NCBI GenBank assembly: GCA_958450325.1
Contig: OY288241.1
Coordinates: 44,777,978 to 44,841,977, forward strand
Direction of reading: 5' to 3'
Source: Agrostemma githago
Lineage: Eukaryota > Streptophyta > Magnoliopsida > Caryophyllales > Caryophyllaceae
Length of the DNA: 64,000 bases
In this document: in pieces, positions 37,731 through 50,515 of the stretch
Position numbering within the stretch: position 1 is the first letter of the stretch
Layout of the letters: every line of letters begins with the position of its first letter
The notes under the pieces: generated by a model
Told to the model about the DNA's origin: nothing
Databases searched by the model: none
The model's input: only the letters and a program-made list of their open reading frames with translations
Translations under genes and position numbers: made by a program

Positions 37731-40700
37731 ATAAGCGGAAACTGTCTCGAAGAAAGTCCAGGGACAAAGATCCGTCCCAAAGGATAGTCCAGAGATAGTT
37801 GGAAACTATCTCCAAGAAAGTCCAGGGACAAAGATCCGTCCCAAAGAACAGTCCAAAGATTCTCGGAAACTGTCTCGAAGAATGTCCAGGGACAAAGATC
37901 CATAAAAAAAAATAGTCCATTGATAGTCGGAAACGGTCTCGAAGAAAGTCCAGGGGCAAAGATCCGTCCCATATAAATGTCCAGTGATTGTCGGAAACTA
38001 TCTCCAAGAAAGTCCAAGGACAAAGATCTGTCCCAAAGAACAGTCCAAAGATAGTCGAAAACTGTCTCGATAAAAGTTCACGGACAAAGATCCGTCCCAA
38101 ATAACAGTCCAGAGATAGTCGGAAACTATCTCGAAGAGAGTCCAGGGAAAAGATCCGTCCCAAAGAACTGTCAAGAGAAAGTCGGCAACTGTCTCAAAGA
38201 AAGTTCCGGGACAAAGATCCGTCCCAAAGAACAGTCTAGAGATATTGGAAAACTGTGACGAAGAAAGTCCAGGGACAAAGATACGTCCCAAAGAATAGTC
38301 CAGAGATAGTCGAAAACTGTCTCGATAAAAGTCCAAGGACAAAGATACGTCCCAAATAACACTCCAGAGATAGTCGGAAACTGTCGCGAAGAAAGTCCAG
38401 GGACAATGATCCATCCCAAAGAATAGTCCAGAGATAGACGGAAACTGTCTCGAAGAAAGAACAGGGACAATGACCCATCCCAGAGAACAGTCCAGAGATT
38501 GTCGGAAACTTTCTCGAAGAATGTCTAGAGATAAAGATCCGTCTTAAAGAATAGTCCAGAGATAAGCGGAAACTGTCTCGAATAAAGTCCAGGGACAGAT
38601 CCATCCCAAAGAATAGTCCTAAGATAGTCGCCAACTATATAGAAGAAAGTCCAGGGACAAAAATCCATCCCAAAGAATAGTCCTGAGATAGTCGCCAACT
38701 CTATAGAAGAAAGTCCAGGGACAAAGATCCGTTCCAAATAACAGTCCAGAGATAGTCGGAAACTATCTCCAAGAAAGTCCAGGGACAAAGATCCGTCCCA
38801 AAGAACAGTCCAAAGATTCTCGGAAACTATCTCGAAGAATGTCCAGTGTCAAAGATCCGTCCCAAAGAATATTCCAGAGATAGTGTCCAACTGTATAAAA
38901 GAAAGTCCAGGGACAAAGATCCGTCCCAAATAACAGTCCAGAGATTGTCGGAAACTATTTCCAAGAAAGTCCAGTGACAAAGATTTGTCCCAAAAAACAG
39001 TCCAGAGATAGTAAAAACCTGTCTCGATAAAATTCCGCGGACAAGGATCCGTCCTTAATAACAGTCCAGAGATAGTCGGAAACCGTCTCGAAGAAAGTCC
39101 AGGGACAAAGATCCGTCTCAAAGAACAGTCAAGAGAAAGTCGGCAACTGTTTCAAAGAAAGTTCCGAGACAAAGATCTGTCCCAAAGAACAGTCCAGAGA
39201 TAGTCGGAAACTATCTCAAAGAAAGCCCAGGGACAAAGATCCGTCCCAAAGAACAGTCCAGAGATAGTCGGAAACTATCTCAAAGAAAGCCCAGGGACAA
39301 AGATCCGTCCCAAAGAACGGTCCAGAGAAAGTGGAAAACTGTGACGAAGAAAGTCCAGGGACAAAGATCCGTCCCAAATAATAGTCCAGAGATAGTCGAA
39401 AACTGTCTCGATAAACGTCCAAGGACAAAGATCCGTCCCAAATAACAGTCCAGAGATAGTCGGAAACTGTCTCGAAGAAAGTCCAAGGACAAAGGTCAAT
39501 CCCATAGAATAGTCCAGAGATAGTCGGAAACTGTCTCGAAGAAAGTCCAGGGACAAAGACCCATCCCAAAGAACAGTCCAGAGATTGTCGGAAACTGTCT
39601 CGAAGAAAGTCCAGGGACAAAGACCCATCCCAAAGAACTGTCCAAAGATTGTCGGAAACTGTCTCGTAGAATTTCCAGAGACAAAGATCCGTCTTAAAGA
39701 ATAGTCCAGAGATAGTCGGAAACTGTCTCGAAGAAAGTCCAGGGACAAACATCCAAACCAAAGAATAGTCCTGAGATATTTGACAACTATATAGAAGAAA
39801 CTCCAGGGACAAAGATCCGTCCCAAATAACCGTCTAAAGATAGTCGGAAACTATCTACCAGATAGTCCAGGGACAAAGATTCGTCCCATAGAATAGTCCA
39901 GAGATAGTCGGAAACTGTCTCGAATAAAGTCCAAGGACAAAGATCCATCCCAAAGAACAGTCCTGAGATAGTCGCCAACTATATAGAAGAAAGTCCAGGG
40001 ACAAAGATCCATCCCAAAGAATAGTCCAGAGATAGTCGCCAACTCTATTGAAGAAAGTCCAGGGACAAAGATCCGTTCCAAATAACAGTCCAGAGATAGT
40101 CGGAAACTATCTCCAAGAAAGTCCAGGGACAAAGATCCGTCCCAAAGAATAGTCCAGAGATAGTTGGAAATTATCTCCAAGAAAGTTCCGGGACGAAGAT
40201 CCGTCCCAAAGAACAGTCTAGAGATAGTGGAAAACTGTGACGAAGAAAGTCCAGAGACAAAGATCCGTCCCAAATAATAGTCCAGAGATAGTCAAAAACT
40301 GTCTCGATAAAAGTCCAAGGACAAAGATACGTCCCAAATAACAGTCCAGAGATAGTCGGAAACTGTCTCGAAGAAAGTCGAGGGACAAAGATCCATCCCA
40401 AAGAATAGTCCAGAGATAGACAGAAACTGTCTCGAAGAAATTCCAAGGACAATGACCCATCCCAAAGAACAGTCCAGAGATTGTCGGAAACTGTCTCGAA
40501 GAATGTCCAGAGACAAAGATCCATCTTAAAGAATAGTCCAGAGATAGTCGGAAACTGTCTCAAAGAAAGTCCAGGGACAAAGATCCATCCCAAAGAATAG
40601 TCCTGAGATAGTCGCCAACTATATAGAAGAAAGTCCTGGGATAAAGATCCGTTCTAAATAACAGTCCAGAGATAGTCGGAAACTATCTCCAAGAAAGTCC

Positions 40701-43700
40701 AGGGACAAAGATTCGTCTCAAAGAACAGTCCAAAGATTCTCGGAAACTATCTCGAAGAATGTCCAGGGACAAAGATCCGTCCCAAAAAATAGTCCATCAA
40801 TAGTCGGAAACAGTCTCGAAGATAGTCCAGGGTCAAAGATCCGTCCCAAAGAATATTCCAGAGATAGTTTCCAACTGTATAAAAGAAGTCTAGGGACAAA
40901 GATCCGTCCCAAATAATAGTCCAGAGATTGTCGGAAACTATTTCCAAGAAAGTCCAGGGACAAAGATTTGTCCCAAAGAACAGTCCAGAGATAGTAAAAA
41001 ACTGTCTCGATAAAAGTCCACGGACAAGGATCCGTCCTTAATAACAGTCCAGAGATAGTCGGAAACTGTCTCTAAGAAAGTCCAGGGACAAAGATCCGTC
41101 CCAAAGAACAGTCAAGAGAAAGTCGGCAACTGTCTCAAAGAAAGTTCCGGGACAAAGATCTGTCCCAAAGAACAGTCCAGAGATAGTCGGAAACTATTTC
41201 AAAGAAAGCCCAGGGACAAAGATCCGTCCCAAAGAACAGTCCAGAGATAGTGGAAAACTGTGACGAAGAAAGTCCAGGGACAAAGATCCGTCCCAAATAA
41301 TAGTCCAGAGATAGTCGAAAACTGTCTCGATAAAAGTCCAAGGACAAAGATCCGTCCCAAATAATAGTCCAGAGATAGTCAGAAACTGTCTCGAAGAAAG
41401 TCCAGGGACAAAGATCCATCCCAAAGAATAGTCCAGAGATAGTCGGAAACTGTCTCGAAGAAAGTCCAAGGACAAAGACCCATCCCAAAGAACAGTCCAA
41501 AGATTGTCGGAAACGGTCTCGAAGAATTTCAAGAGACAAAGATCCGTCTTAAAGAATAGTCCAGAGATAGTCGGAAACTGTCTCGAAGAATGTCCAGGGA
41601 CAAAGTTCCGTCCCAAAGAATAGTCCTGAGATAGTCGCCAACTATATAGAAGAAAGTCCATGGACAAAGATCCGTTCCAAATAACAGTCCAGAGATAGTT
41701 GGAAACTATCTCCAAGAAAGTCCAGGGACAAAGATCCGTCCCAAAGGATAGTCCAGAGATAGTTAGAAACTATCTCCAAGAAAGTCCAGGGACAAAGATC
41801 CGTCCCAAAGAACAGTCCAGAGATTCTCGGAAACTGTCTCGAAGAATGTCCAGGGACAAACATCCGTAAAAAAAAATAGTCCATTGATAGTCGGAAACGG
41901 TCTCGAAGAAAGTCCAGGGACAAAGATCCGTCCCAAAGAACATTTTAGAGATAGTTTCCCACTGTATCCAGGGACAAAGAACCGTCTCATATAACAGTCC
42001 AGAGATTGTCGAAAACTATCTCCAAGAAAGTCCAAAGACAAAGATCTGTCCCAAAGAACAGTCCAAAGATAGTCGAAAACCGTCTCGATAAAAGTCCACG
42101 GACAAAGATCCGTCCCAAATAACAGTCCAGAGATAGTCGGAAACTGTCTCGAAGAAAGTCCAGGGACAAAGATCCGTCCCAAAGAACAGTCAAGAGAAAG
42201 TCGGCAACTGTCTCAAAGAAAGTTCCGGGACAAAGATCTGTCCCAAAGAACAGTGCAGAGATAGTCAGAAACTATCTCAAAGAAAGCCCAGGGACAAAGA
42301 TCCGTCCCAAAGAACAGTCCAGAGATAGTGGAAAACTGTGACGAAGAAAGTCCAGGGACAAAGATCTGTCCCGAATAACAGTCCAGAGATAGTCGGAAAC
42401 TTTCTCGAAGAGAGTCTAGGGAAAAGATCCGTCCCAATGAACTGTCTAGAGATATTGGAAAACTGTGACGAAGAAAGTCCAGGGACAAAGATCCGTCCCA
42501 AATAATAGTCCAGAGATAGTCGAAAACTGTCTCGATAAAAGTCCAAGGACAATGATACGTCCCAAATAACAGTCCAGAGATAGTCGGAAACTGTCTCGAA
42601 GAAAGTCCAGGGACAATGATCCATCCCAAAGAACAGTCCAGAGATTGTCGGAAACTGTCTCGAAGAATGTCCAGAGACAAAGATCCGTCTTAAAGAATAG
42701 TCCAGAGATAGTCGGAAACTGTCTCGAATAAAGTCCAGGGACAAAGATCCATCCCAAAGAATAGTCCTAAGATAGTCGCCAACTATATAGAAGAAAGTCC
42801 AGGGACAAAGATCCATCCCAAAGAATAGTCCTGAGATAGTCGCCAACTATATAGAAGAAAGTCCAGGGACAAAGATCCGTTCCAAATAACATTCCAAAGA
42901 TAGTCGGAAATTATCTCCAAGAAAGTCCAGGGAGAAAGATCCGTCCCAAAGAATAGTCCAGAGATAGTTGGAAACTATCTCCAAGAAAGTTCCGGGACAA
43001 AGATACGTCCCAAAGAACAGTCTAGAGATAGTGGAAAACTGTGACAAAGAAAGTCAAGGGACAAAGATCTGTCCCAAATAATAGTCCAGAGATAGTCAAA
43101 AACTGTCTCGATAAAAGTCCAAGGACAAAGATACGTCCCAAATAACAGTCCAGAGATAGTCGGAAACTATCTCGAAGAAAGTCGAGGGACAAAGATCCAT
43201 CCCAAAGAATAGTCCAGAGATAGACGTAAACTGTCTCGATGAAATTCCAAGGACAATGACCCATCCCAAAGAACAGTCCAGAGATTGTCGGAAACTGTCT
43301 CGAAGAATGTCCAGAGACAAAGATCCGTCTTAAAGAATAGTCCAGAGATAGTCGGAAACTGTCTCGAAGAAAGTCCAGGGACAAAGATCCATCCCAAAGA
43401 ATAGTCCTAAGATAGTCGCCAACTATATAGAAGAACGTCCAGGGACAAAGATCCATCCCAAAGAATAGTCCTGAGATAGTCGCCAACTATATAGAAGAAA
43501 GTCCTGGGACAAAGATCCGTCCCAAATAACAGTCTAAAGATAGTCGGAAACTATCTACAAGAAAGTCCAGGGACAAAGATCCGTCCCATAGAATAGTCCA
43601 GAGATAGTTGGAAACTATCTCCAAGAAAGTCCAGGGACAAAGATCTGTCCCAAAGAATAGTCCTGAGATTGTCGCCAACTATATAGAAGAAAGTCCAGGG

Positions 43701-43856
43701 ACAAAGATCCGTTCCAAATAACAATCCAGAGATAGTTGGAAACTATTTCCAAGAAAGTCCAGGGACAAAGATCCGTCCCAAAGGATAGTCCAGAGATAGT
43801 TGGAAACTATCTCCAAGAATGTCCAGGGACAAAGATCCGTCCCAAAGAACAGTCCA

Positions 43857-46018
43857 GAGATTCTCGGAAACTCTCTCGAAGAATGTCCAGGGACAAAGAT
43901 CCGTCCCAAAAAATAGTCCATCGATAGTCGAAAACAGTCTCGAAGAAAGTCCAGGGACAAAGATCCGTCCCAAAGAACATTCCAGAGATAGATTCCAACT
44001 GTATAAAAGAAAGTCCAGGGACAAAGATCCGTCCCATATAACAATCCAGAGATTGTCGGAAACTATCTCCAAGAAAGTCCAAGGACAAAGATCTGTCCCA
44101 AAGAACAGTCCAGAGATAGTCGAAAACTGTCTCGATAAAAGTCCACGGACAAAGATCCGTCCCAAATAACAGTCCAGAGATAGTCGGAAAATGTCTCGAA
44201 GAAAGTCCAGGACAAAGATCTGTCCCAAAGAACAGTCAAGAGAAAGTTGGCAACTGTCTCAAAGAAAGTTCCGGGACAAAGATCTGTCCCAAAGAACAGT
44301 CCAGAGATAGTCAGAAACTATCTCAAAGAAAGCCCAGGGACAAAGATCCGTCCCAAAGAACAGTCCGATAGTGGAAAACTGTGACGAAGAAAGTCCAGGG
44401 ACAAAGATCTGTCCCAAATAACAGTCCAGAGATAGTCGGAAACTATCCCGAAGAAAGTCCAGGGACAAAGATCCGTCCCAAAGAACTGTCAAGAGAAAGT
44501 CGGCAACTGTCTCAAAGAAAGTTCCGGGACAAAGATCCGTCCCAAAGATAAGTCTAGAGATAGTGGAAAACTGTGACGAAGAAAGTCCAGGGACAAAGAT
44601 CCGTCCCAAATAATAGTCCAGAGATAGTCGAAAACTGTCTCGATAAAAGTCCAAGGACAAAGATACGTCCCAAATAACAGTCCAGAGATTGTCGGAAACT
44701 GTCTCGAAGAAAGTCCAGGGACAATGATCCATCCCAAAGAATAGTCCAGAGATAGACGGAAACTGTCTCGAAGAAAGTCCAGGGACAATGACCCATCCCA
44801 AAGAACAGTCCAGAGATTGTCGGAAACTGTCTCGAAGAATGTCCAGAGACAAAGATTCGTCTTAAAGAATAGTCCAGAGATAGTCGGAAACTGTCTCGAA
44901 TAAAGTCCAGGGACAAAGATCCATCCCAAAGAACAGTCCAGAGATTCTCGGAAACTCTCTCGAAGAATGTCCAGGGACAAATATCCGTCCCAAAAAATAG
45001 TCCATCGATAGTCGAAAACAGTCTCGAAGAAAGTCCAGGGACAAAGATCCGTCCCAAAGAACATTCCAGAGATAGTTTCCAACTGTATAAAAGAAAGTCC
45101 AGGGACAAAGATCCGTCCCATATAACAGTCCAGAGATTGTCGGAAACTATCTCCAAGAAAGTCCAAGGACAAAGATCTGTCCCAAAGAACAGTCCAGAGA
45201 TAGTCGAAAACTGTCTCGATAAAAGTCCACGGACAAAGATCCGTCCCAAATAACAGTCCAGAGATAGTCGGAAACTGTCTCGAAGAAAGTCCAGGGACAA
45301 AGATCCGTCCCAAAGAACAGTCAAGAGAAAGTTGGCAACTGTCTCAAAGAAAGTTCCGGGACAAAGATCTGTCCCAAAGAACAGTCCAGAGATAGTCAGA
45401 AACTATCTCAAAGAAAGCCCAGGGACAAAGATCCGTCCCAAAGAACAGTCCAGAGATAGTGGAAAACTGTGACGAAGAAAGTCCAGGGACAAAGATCTGT
45501 CCCAAATAACAGTCCAGAGATAGTCGGAAACTATCCCGAAGAAAGTCCAGGGACAAAGATCCGTCCCAAAGAACTGTCAAGAGAAAGTCGGCAACTGTCT
45601 CAAAGAAAGTTCCGGGACAAAGTTCCGTCCCAAAGAACAGTCTAGAGATAGTGGAAAACTGTGACGAAGAAAGTCCAGGGACAAAGATCCGTCCCAAATA
45701 ATAGTCCAGAGATAGTCGAAAACTGTCTCGATAAAAGTCCAAGGACAAAGATACGTCCCAAATAACAGTCCAGAGATAGTCGGAAACTGTCTCGAAGAAA
45801 GTCCAGGGACAATGATCCATCCCAAAGAATAGTCCAGAGATAGACGGAAACTGTCTCGAAGAAAGTCCAGGGACAATGACCTATCCCAAAGAACAGTCCA
45901 GAGATTGTCGGAAACTGTCTCGAACAATGTCCAGAGACAAAGATCCGTCTTAAAGAATAGTCCAGAGATAGTCGGAAACTGTCTCGAATAAAGTCCAGGG
46001 ACAAAGATCCATCCCAAA
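43857..46018 (+). repeat. Tandem duplication of a 17-monomer block (about 1,088 bp)
   Basis: Two copies whose offset moves from 1,084 to 1,088 bp as small deletions private to the first copy are passed (at about 44210 and 44366). Shared markers are CTCGGAAACTCTCTCG, AGTCCATCGATAGTCG followed by AAAACAG, and AAAGTTGGCAACTG. The deletions therefore post-date the duplication. Confidence 0.78.
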
Positions 46019-46536
46019 GAATAGTCCTAAGATAGTCGCCAACTATATAGAAGAAAGTCCAGGGACAAAGATCCATCCCAAAGAATAGTCCAGAGATAAT
46101 TGGAAACTATCTCCAAGAAAGTTCCGGGACAAAGATCCGTCCCAAAGAACAGTCTAGAGATAGTGGAAAACTGTGACGAAGAAAGTCCAGGTACAAAGAT
46201 CCGTCCCAAATAATAGTCCAAAGATAGTCAAAAACTGTCTCGATAAAAGTCCAAGGACAAAGATACGTCCCAAATAACAGTCCAGAGATAGTCGGAAACT
46301 TTCTCGAAGAAAGCCGAGGGACAAAGATCCATCCCAAAGAATAGTCCAGAGATAGACGGAAACTGTCTCGAAGAAATTCCAAGGACAATGACCCATCCCA
46401 AAGAACAGTCCAGAGATTGTCGGAAACAGTCTCGAAGAATCAACTATGAAGAAGGAGTGGGTTAGGTCGGGTTTATAAGTGTAGTAGGGTGACTTGGGTA
46501 ATCAAGGGTGTAGGTGTCTCCTAATTGTTAGACTTG

Positions 46537-46592
46537 GTCCGGGCTCTCGCAACTTAAACCGATGTCGAGGTAGGTCCGGGCTCTCGCAACTT
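46537..46592 (-). repeat. Repeated GCGAGAGCCCGG motif in the LTR
   Basis: CCGGGCTCTCGCAACTTA occurs twice about 40 bp apart (46539 and 46577), with a degenerate third form (CCGCACTCTCGTGAC) at about 46603. The complete minus-strand LTR has the same arrangement at about 54629-54710. The plus-strand LTR has three forms at 60206-60370. Function unknown; it lies in the R/U5 part. Confidence 0.6.
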
Positions 46593-47247
46593 AGACCCTG
46601 GTCCGCACTCTCGTGACTACGACTATCCTCAACATGACCACACACAAGACAAACAATGAGTAGAGGAAGACTAGCATGAGAAGCATGACCACTACAACTC
46701 ATACAAGCATATCAACAAACACATGGTGTGCCAAATATGTGACTAACAACAAAGATTCACCCTTTACCCCCAATCAAACCCTAATCATCCATAATCTACC
46801 CTTAATTCCCCTTCTAACCCACAAGAAAACTACTCACTCATAATCAATGATAAACTAACAACAATAAGAGAAAACAACATCACAATCCAAACATCCATTA
46901 TCAAGAACAATATGAACAATAACAAGGAACACTAAGTAAAGATTCAAACTTGAAATAATAACAAAGAACAAGAGTAAAGAAAGATTATACCAACACAAGA
47001 GGAAGAAAAAGATGCAATCTTGTATAAATAAGAAACCCAAAATAATCCCAAGGTTGTCAAGCTTGGAAAGATCTTCAAGTATCTTCTTAATACAAGAACT
47101 AATTACAAGGCTAATTAACTAAGATTAACTAATAATTAAAGGAGGATTAAAACTAATGAGAGGAACTAAATCTAGGGTTTGAATGATGTAGAGAGGCTTA
47201 AGAGAGTTTAGGGTAAGGTAAGATACATAAACAATACAAGAGGGAAG

Positions 47248-47255
47248 TATATATA
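47248..47255 (-). promoter_or_regulatory. TATA box of the truncated LTR
   Basis: TATATATA within CCCTATATATACTTCCC on the minus strand, downstream of the GC-rich palindrome cluster in element direction. The same sequence stands at the equivalent place in the other two LTRs. Confidence 0.65.
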
Positions 47256-47304
47256 GGGGTACAAGAATGAAGGAGGGAGAGAAAAGAAAGTTCGGCTACA
47301 GCAC

Positions 47305-47453
47305 GCCGGTCCCGACCGGGACGGGATCATCCCGACCGGGACGGCCGGTGGTCCCGACCGGGACGGATTGGTCCCGACCGGGACGGCCTGGCAGTGGTCC
47401 TCTAAAAGCGCACTTCATCCCCGACGGGATGAGGTGCATACCCGTCGGGGATG
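47305..47453 (-). promoter_or_regulatory. U3 module: 13-bp hairpin plus GC palindromes
   Basis: A perfect inverted repeat, CATCCCCGACGGG (47416-47428) and CCCGTCGGGGATG (47441-47453), with a 12-bp loop. It is followed in element direction by four near-palindromes of the type GTCCCGACCGGGAC at about 47309-47384. The TATA box lies about 50 bp beyond. The position suggests a promoter-proximal protein-binding or cruciform module; the function is inference. Confidence 0.6.
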
Positions 47454-47793
47454 AGTCTTGTAGGCCTCCAATATGATCCTTTTGGTTCCTCCCTGCTTCA
47501 CATGAACTTCTCATCGATTCTCGGAACTCGGGATCGGGTCTTAGAGGCTCGGGATTGGGTCCCAAGGTCTCGGGGTCGAATCCAAGGCATCGAGTGATCG
47601 TTCCTCCGCTTCGTTGGCTCCGAAGAGTGTATGTATTGAGTCGGAATCACTCCAACTCCTCACGAATGGTCTCGGGAACCTGAAACGAGCTAGAGGAAGC
47701 ATAAGTAGCCCATGAATCGCTCCCAAGGAGCAATTCCACGAGGAAAATGGGACCAAAATACTACGAAATAGGCACTACAAACTACACTTATCA

Positions 47794-47812
47794 ACTCCCC
47801 CACACTTAACCC
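47794..47812 (-). other. Polypurine tract of the minus-strand element
   Basis: On the element strand GGGTTAAGTGTGGGGGAGT lies immediately before the 3' LTR start TGATAAGTG. This is the expected place for priming of plus-strand DNA. Confidence 0.85.
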
Positions 47813-48499
47813 TTACTCGCCCTCGAGTAAGCACAAACTAACTACTAAACTAGCCGAGCGGGTATTAGCGCACCCTACGCCCTTTCAACTCACGCGAGTG
47901 CACTTAGAGGAAAAGTGCACTCCGCAAGGCAAGTGGGGTCTTGCGACAAAACCGTGGATGCAACGGGACACAAAAACACATAAACAAACAAGCACACAAA
48001 CAAACACACAAAAGGTTGCATCCAAAAGAAAAAAAATACCGCTTCCCTCAAACAAGCGGTGAAAGAAGCACCGGTTTAGGACTCAAGGTAAGTGACAACG
48101 TTCCCAAGCTAGCAATACAAACCAAAATGGACTAAACCCTAATAGTATGACGACAAAGCAACAAAAACGTTGGTAACTTACCTCGGTTCCTCCTAACCTT
48201 CTAAGAACGTACTACGGGACGATCGGCGGGATGGAAAAAGGATGAACCACGGTGTTAGTCGACACTGTAGGTAAGTGAGACCCCGCCCCCTTTAGCAAAG
48301 AGCCAAGAGGGTCGTCCCATGTCTAAAGCCGCCTAACTAGTCCAAGTAAAAAGATGGAAATATGCAAAATGAGGGAAGACCGACTAATGCCGCTATCATC
48401 CTTCCTAGGGACTCGGTCCTTTGGTAGGCTCTTCACGGTAAAAGTCGGAAAAAGGCTTATTTTGAGAGGTAGGGGTTATTTTTGTGAATCGGGTTTTCT

Positions 48500-48660
48500 T
48501 TTGGCATTTTCTCTTTTCTTTTGCATTTTTGCCTTGTTTTGCCATGCCATCCTTTTTCTTCTTTTCAATTTTCTTTTTGGCTTTTGTGCCTTTTCTTTTT
48601 CTTCATTCTTTTCTTTCTTTCATTTTCTTTCTTTTTTCTTTTTCTTTGCCCTTTTGGCTT
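48500..48660 (-). other. Purine-rich tract (element strand)
   Basis: T/C-rich on the plus strand, with repeats of TTTTCTTTT and CATTTTC. The inverted arm has the complementary purine tract at 58175-58335. Candidate simple-sequence or splicing-enhancer-like region; function unknown. Confidence 0.55.
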
Positions 48661-49555
48661 GATTTGGCTTTTTGGCATTTCTTATTGCAAAGAAAGACGA
48701 ATTCAACAATTTGCAATTTTATTGTGTGGAAATGTGTAGGAGGTAAGGGAATAGGTAAGTCAGGGGTAGCGATTTCCCTTCAAACCCACAAAAAGGGGAG
48801 AACTTGGACTAATCAAACAATTCCGAACACGGTCACCTAGGGACGGGACTCGGCAACCAAGGCCTTTTCACACCGTGGGTGGTCAAAATGGTCAAAATGC
48901 AAATCCCGTAGTAAATCCCTAGTAAGCTAGGTGGACTCAAGGTAAAGGACCAACGAATTCATTGATTTAGGGTCATTCTACTAGACTAAAGTCCAAGACT
49001 CGATTTATACTACTAAAAAGGGTAAGTATGCACTCACACACTAGGCTCTAAACCGGGTTTTCGAAAACCATTTACACACAAGACACACAACAAAACACAA
49101 AACAAAGACTCAACGAAAACGAAAGAAAAAAAGAAACAAAAGCAACAAAACAAGAACAACACAAAACGAACACACCCATAACACAAACACCACCCCTAAC
49201 TTCCAAATGAGCAACCAACCAACATCAAACTTTACAAAGCTCCTCCCGAGCACACCCCATCACATTCTCCTCCAAATTCCGCAAGAGACAAAGAAGGAAA
49301 AAGGGATAGAAGATGCTACCGGACATCTTGAAAGCTTTCCAAAGCCATCGGTGGTTTAAGCAACCTATAAGGAAAAGGGGGGGGGGGGGCAAACACACAC
49401 AACACAACAAATACACGGTACAAAGACATAAAAGGAAAACACACAAAATGAAAATCTTTTTGATTTTTGTGAAAAAATTTCAAATTTTTAGGGTTTTTAA
49501 AGATTTTTTTTTTTTTCAAAAACTACAAAAATAAAACTAACTATGATAGAATATC

Positions 49556-49573
49556 GCTCCCCCACACATAAGC
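49556..49573 (-). other. Second (internal) polypurine tract
   Basis: On the element strand GCTTATGTGTGGGGGAGC, nearly the same as the true PPT but about 1.76 kb upstream of the 3' LTR. The plus-strand element has the matching site at 57281-57298. It could serve as a central PPT or mark an old internal LTR boundary. Confidence 0.6.
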
Positions 49574-50322
49574 CGAGCCATGTCCTCATGCTCGACCGTA
49601 GTGCATGGCAGCACAAAAGAAAAGAAAAGAAACTACGAAAATAAAGCTAAAAATCAAAAATAAAAGTGGAGAAAATGGTAGAATGTGTCCGGCCGGGGTG
49701 TAGTCAAGTCACCATGGGCCGAGATAAGAAAAGATATGGATGGGGGAAGAAATAAAAAGAAAGAAATAAAAGGAAATGGGAGGGGGGGACTAGGTGTAAT
49801 CAAGTCACCTAGCCCGGATTCCGCTCAAATCCGACTAATTTCATACAAAAGGGAGAAAATCTTGAAAATTTGGATTTTGAAGTGACTCTCGATGTAGTCA
49901 CGTCATCGAGAATCGGGAACAACCCTACTAAGGCCTCGAAGGCCACCATGAGACAAAGGGAAAGGGAATAAACAAATGAAGACGAGCTAAATAAAAACGG
50001 AAAAGAGAGGATAGTTGTCGTACCATACGGTTACCAACTCACTCGCTCCATCGTCTCATAAGGGAATATAGGCACGTAGCTTGTCTTTGCCGTTGTTATC
50101 CTTCTCCAATCGCGATCCAGTTCCATGGTTGGTGCACAAGGGTGAAATGGGGTGGGTTTTGATGTGAAAGTCGGTTTAAAGTGACGAGAAAGTGAGGTGA
50201 ATGTGTATGTGAGGTGTAGGGGTCATATAATGGGGGTAAGGACATGTAGGGAGGTTGGGAGGGGGTATACAATGGTTGGGTGGACTCAAATGACGAAGAA
50301 AAGGCCAAAGGAGGACAGGGTG

Positions 50323-50515
50323 TCCATCCCGGTCGGGATGAGTGGTCCCGGTCGGGATGACCGTCTCGTCCCGGTCGGGAAGACCTCGTCCCGGTCGGGA
50401 TGAGCTGTCAGTGAACCCATCTTTTGTGCACCTCATCCCGGATGGGATGACATCCTTCCCGGTCGGGATGGGCCTTCCATCCCGGACATGATGACCTCTT
50501 CTAGGCCGGGAAGAG
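50323..50515 (-). promoter_or_regulatory. Internal GC palindrome cluster, left arm
   Basis: About eight near-palindromes of the type ATCCCGGTCGGGATG in 190 bp. A TATA-like TTGTATACCCC follows at about 50265-50275 in element direction. The layout mirrors the U3 module of the LTRs but lies in the internal region. Confidence 0.55.

Larger units (their letters stand above)
28193..46440 (+). repeat. 64-bp satellite array, second block
   Basis: About 285 monomers in the same orientation as the block before the LINE, with the same set of variant types. It contains local higher-order repeats of 20, 22/16 and 17 monomers. Small indels interrupt the phase: a monomer shortened by about 10 bp at 41965 (ACTGTATCCAGGG), a 3-bp loss at about 44366 (AGTCCGATAGTGG) and a 1-bp loss at about 44210. 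No gene is supportable; all long frames are satellite artefacts. Confidence 0.97.
46441..47793 (-). repeat. 3' LTR of the minus-strand element, truncated
   Basis: 1,353 bp matching 54531-55863 of the complete LTR. The remaining 300 bp or so up to the U5 end (the TGATGGTGGG end on the plus strand) are absent, and satellite begins instead. The inner end TTATCA (47793) is intact and abuts the PPT. It carries one extra 20-bp unit of the GC palindrome repeat (47351-47370 and 47371-47390) relative to the 5' LTR, which accounts for the whole length difference. Confidence 0.88.

Noticed and set aside
47267..47565. Pro/Gly/Arg-rich short frames over the LTR GC block
   Set aside because: Both strands give similar peptides because the DNA is palindromic. 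The block sits in U3 upstream of a TATA box, so a regulatory or structural role is more likely than coding.
48354..48840. Plus-strand frames rich in Phe, Leu and Ser
   Set aside because: They translate the pyrimidine strand of a low-complexity tract in the non-coding tail of the LTR element. The same tract occurs inverted at 58175-58335.
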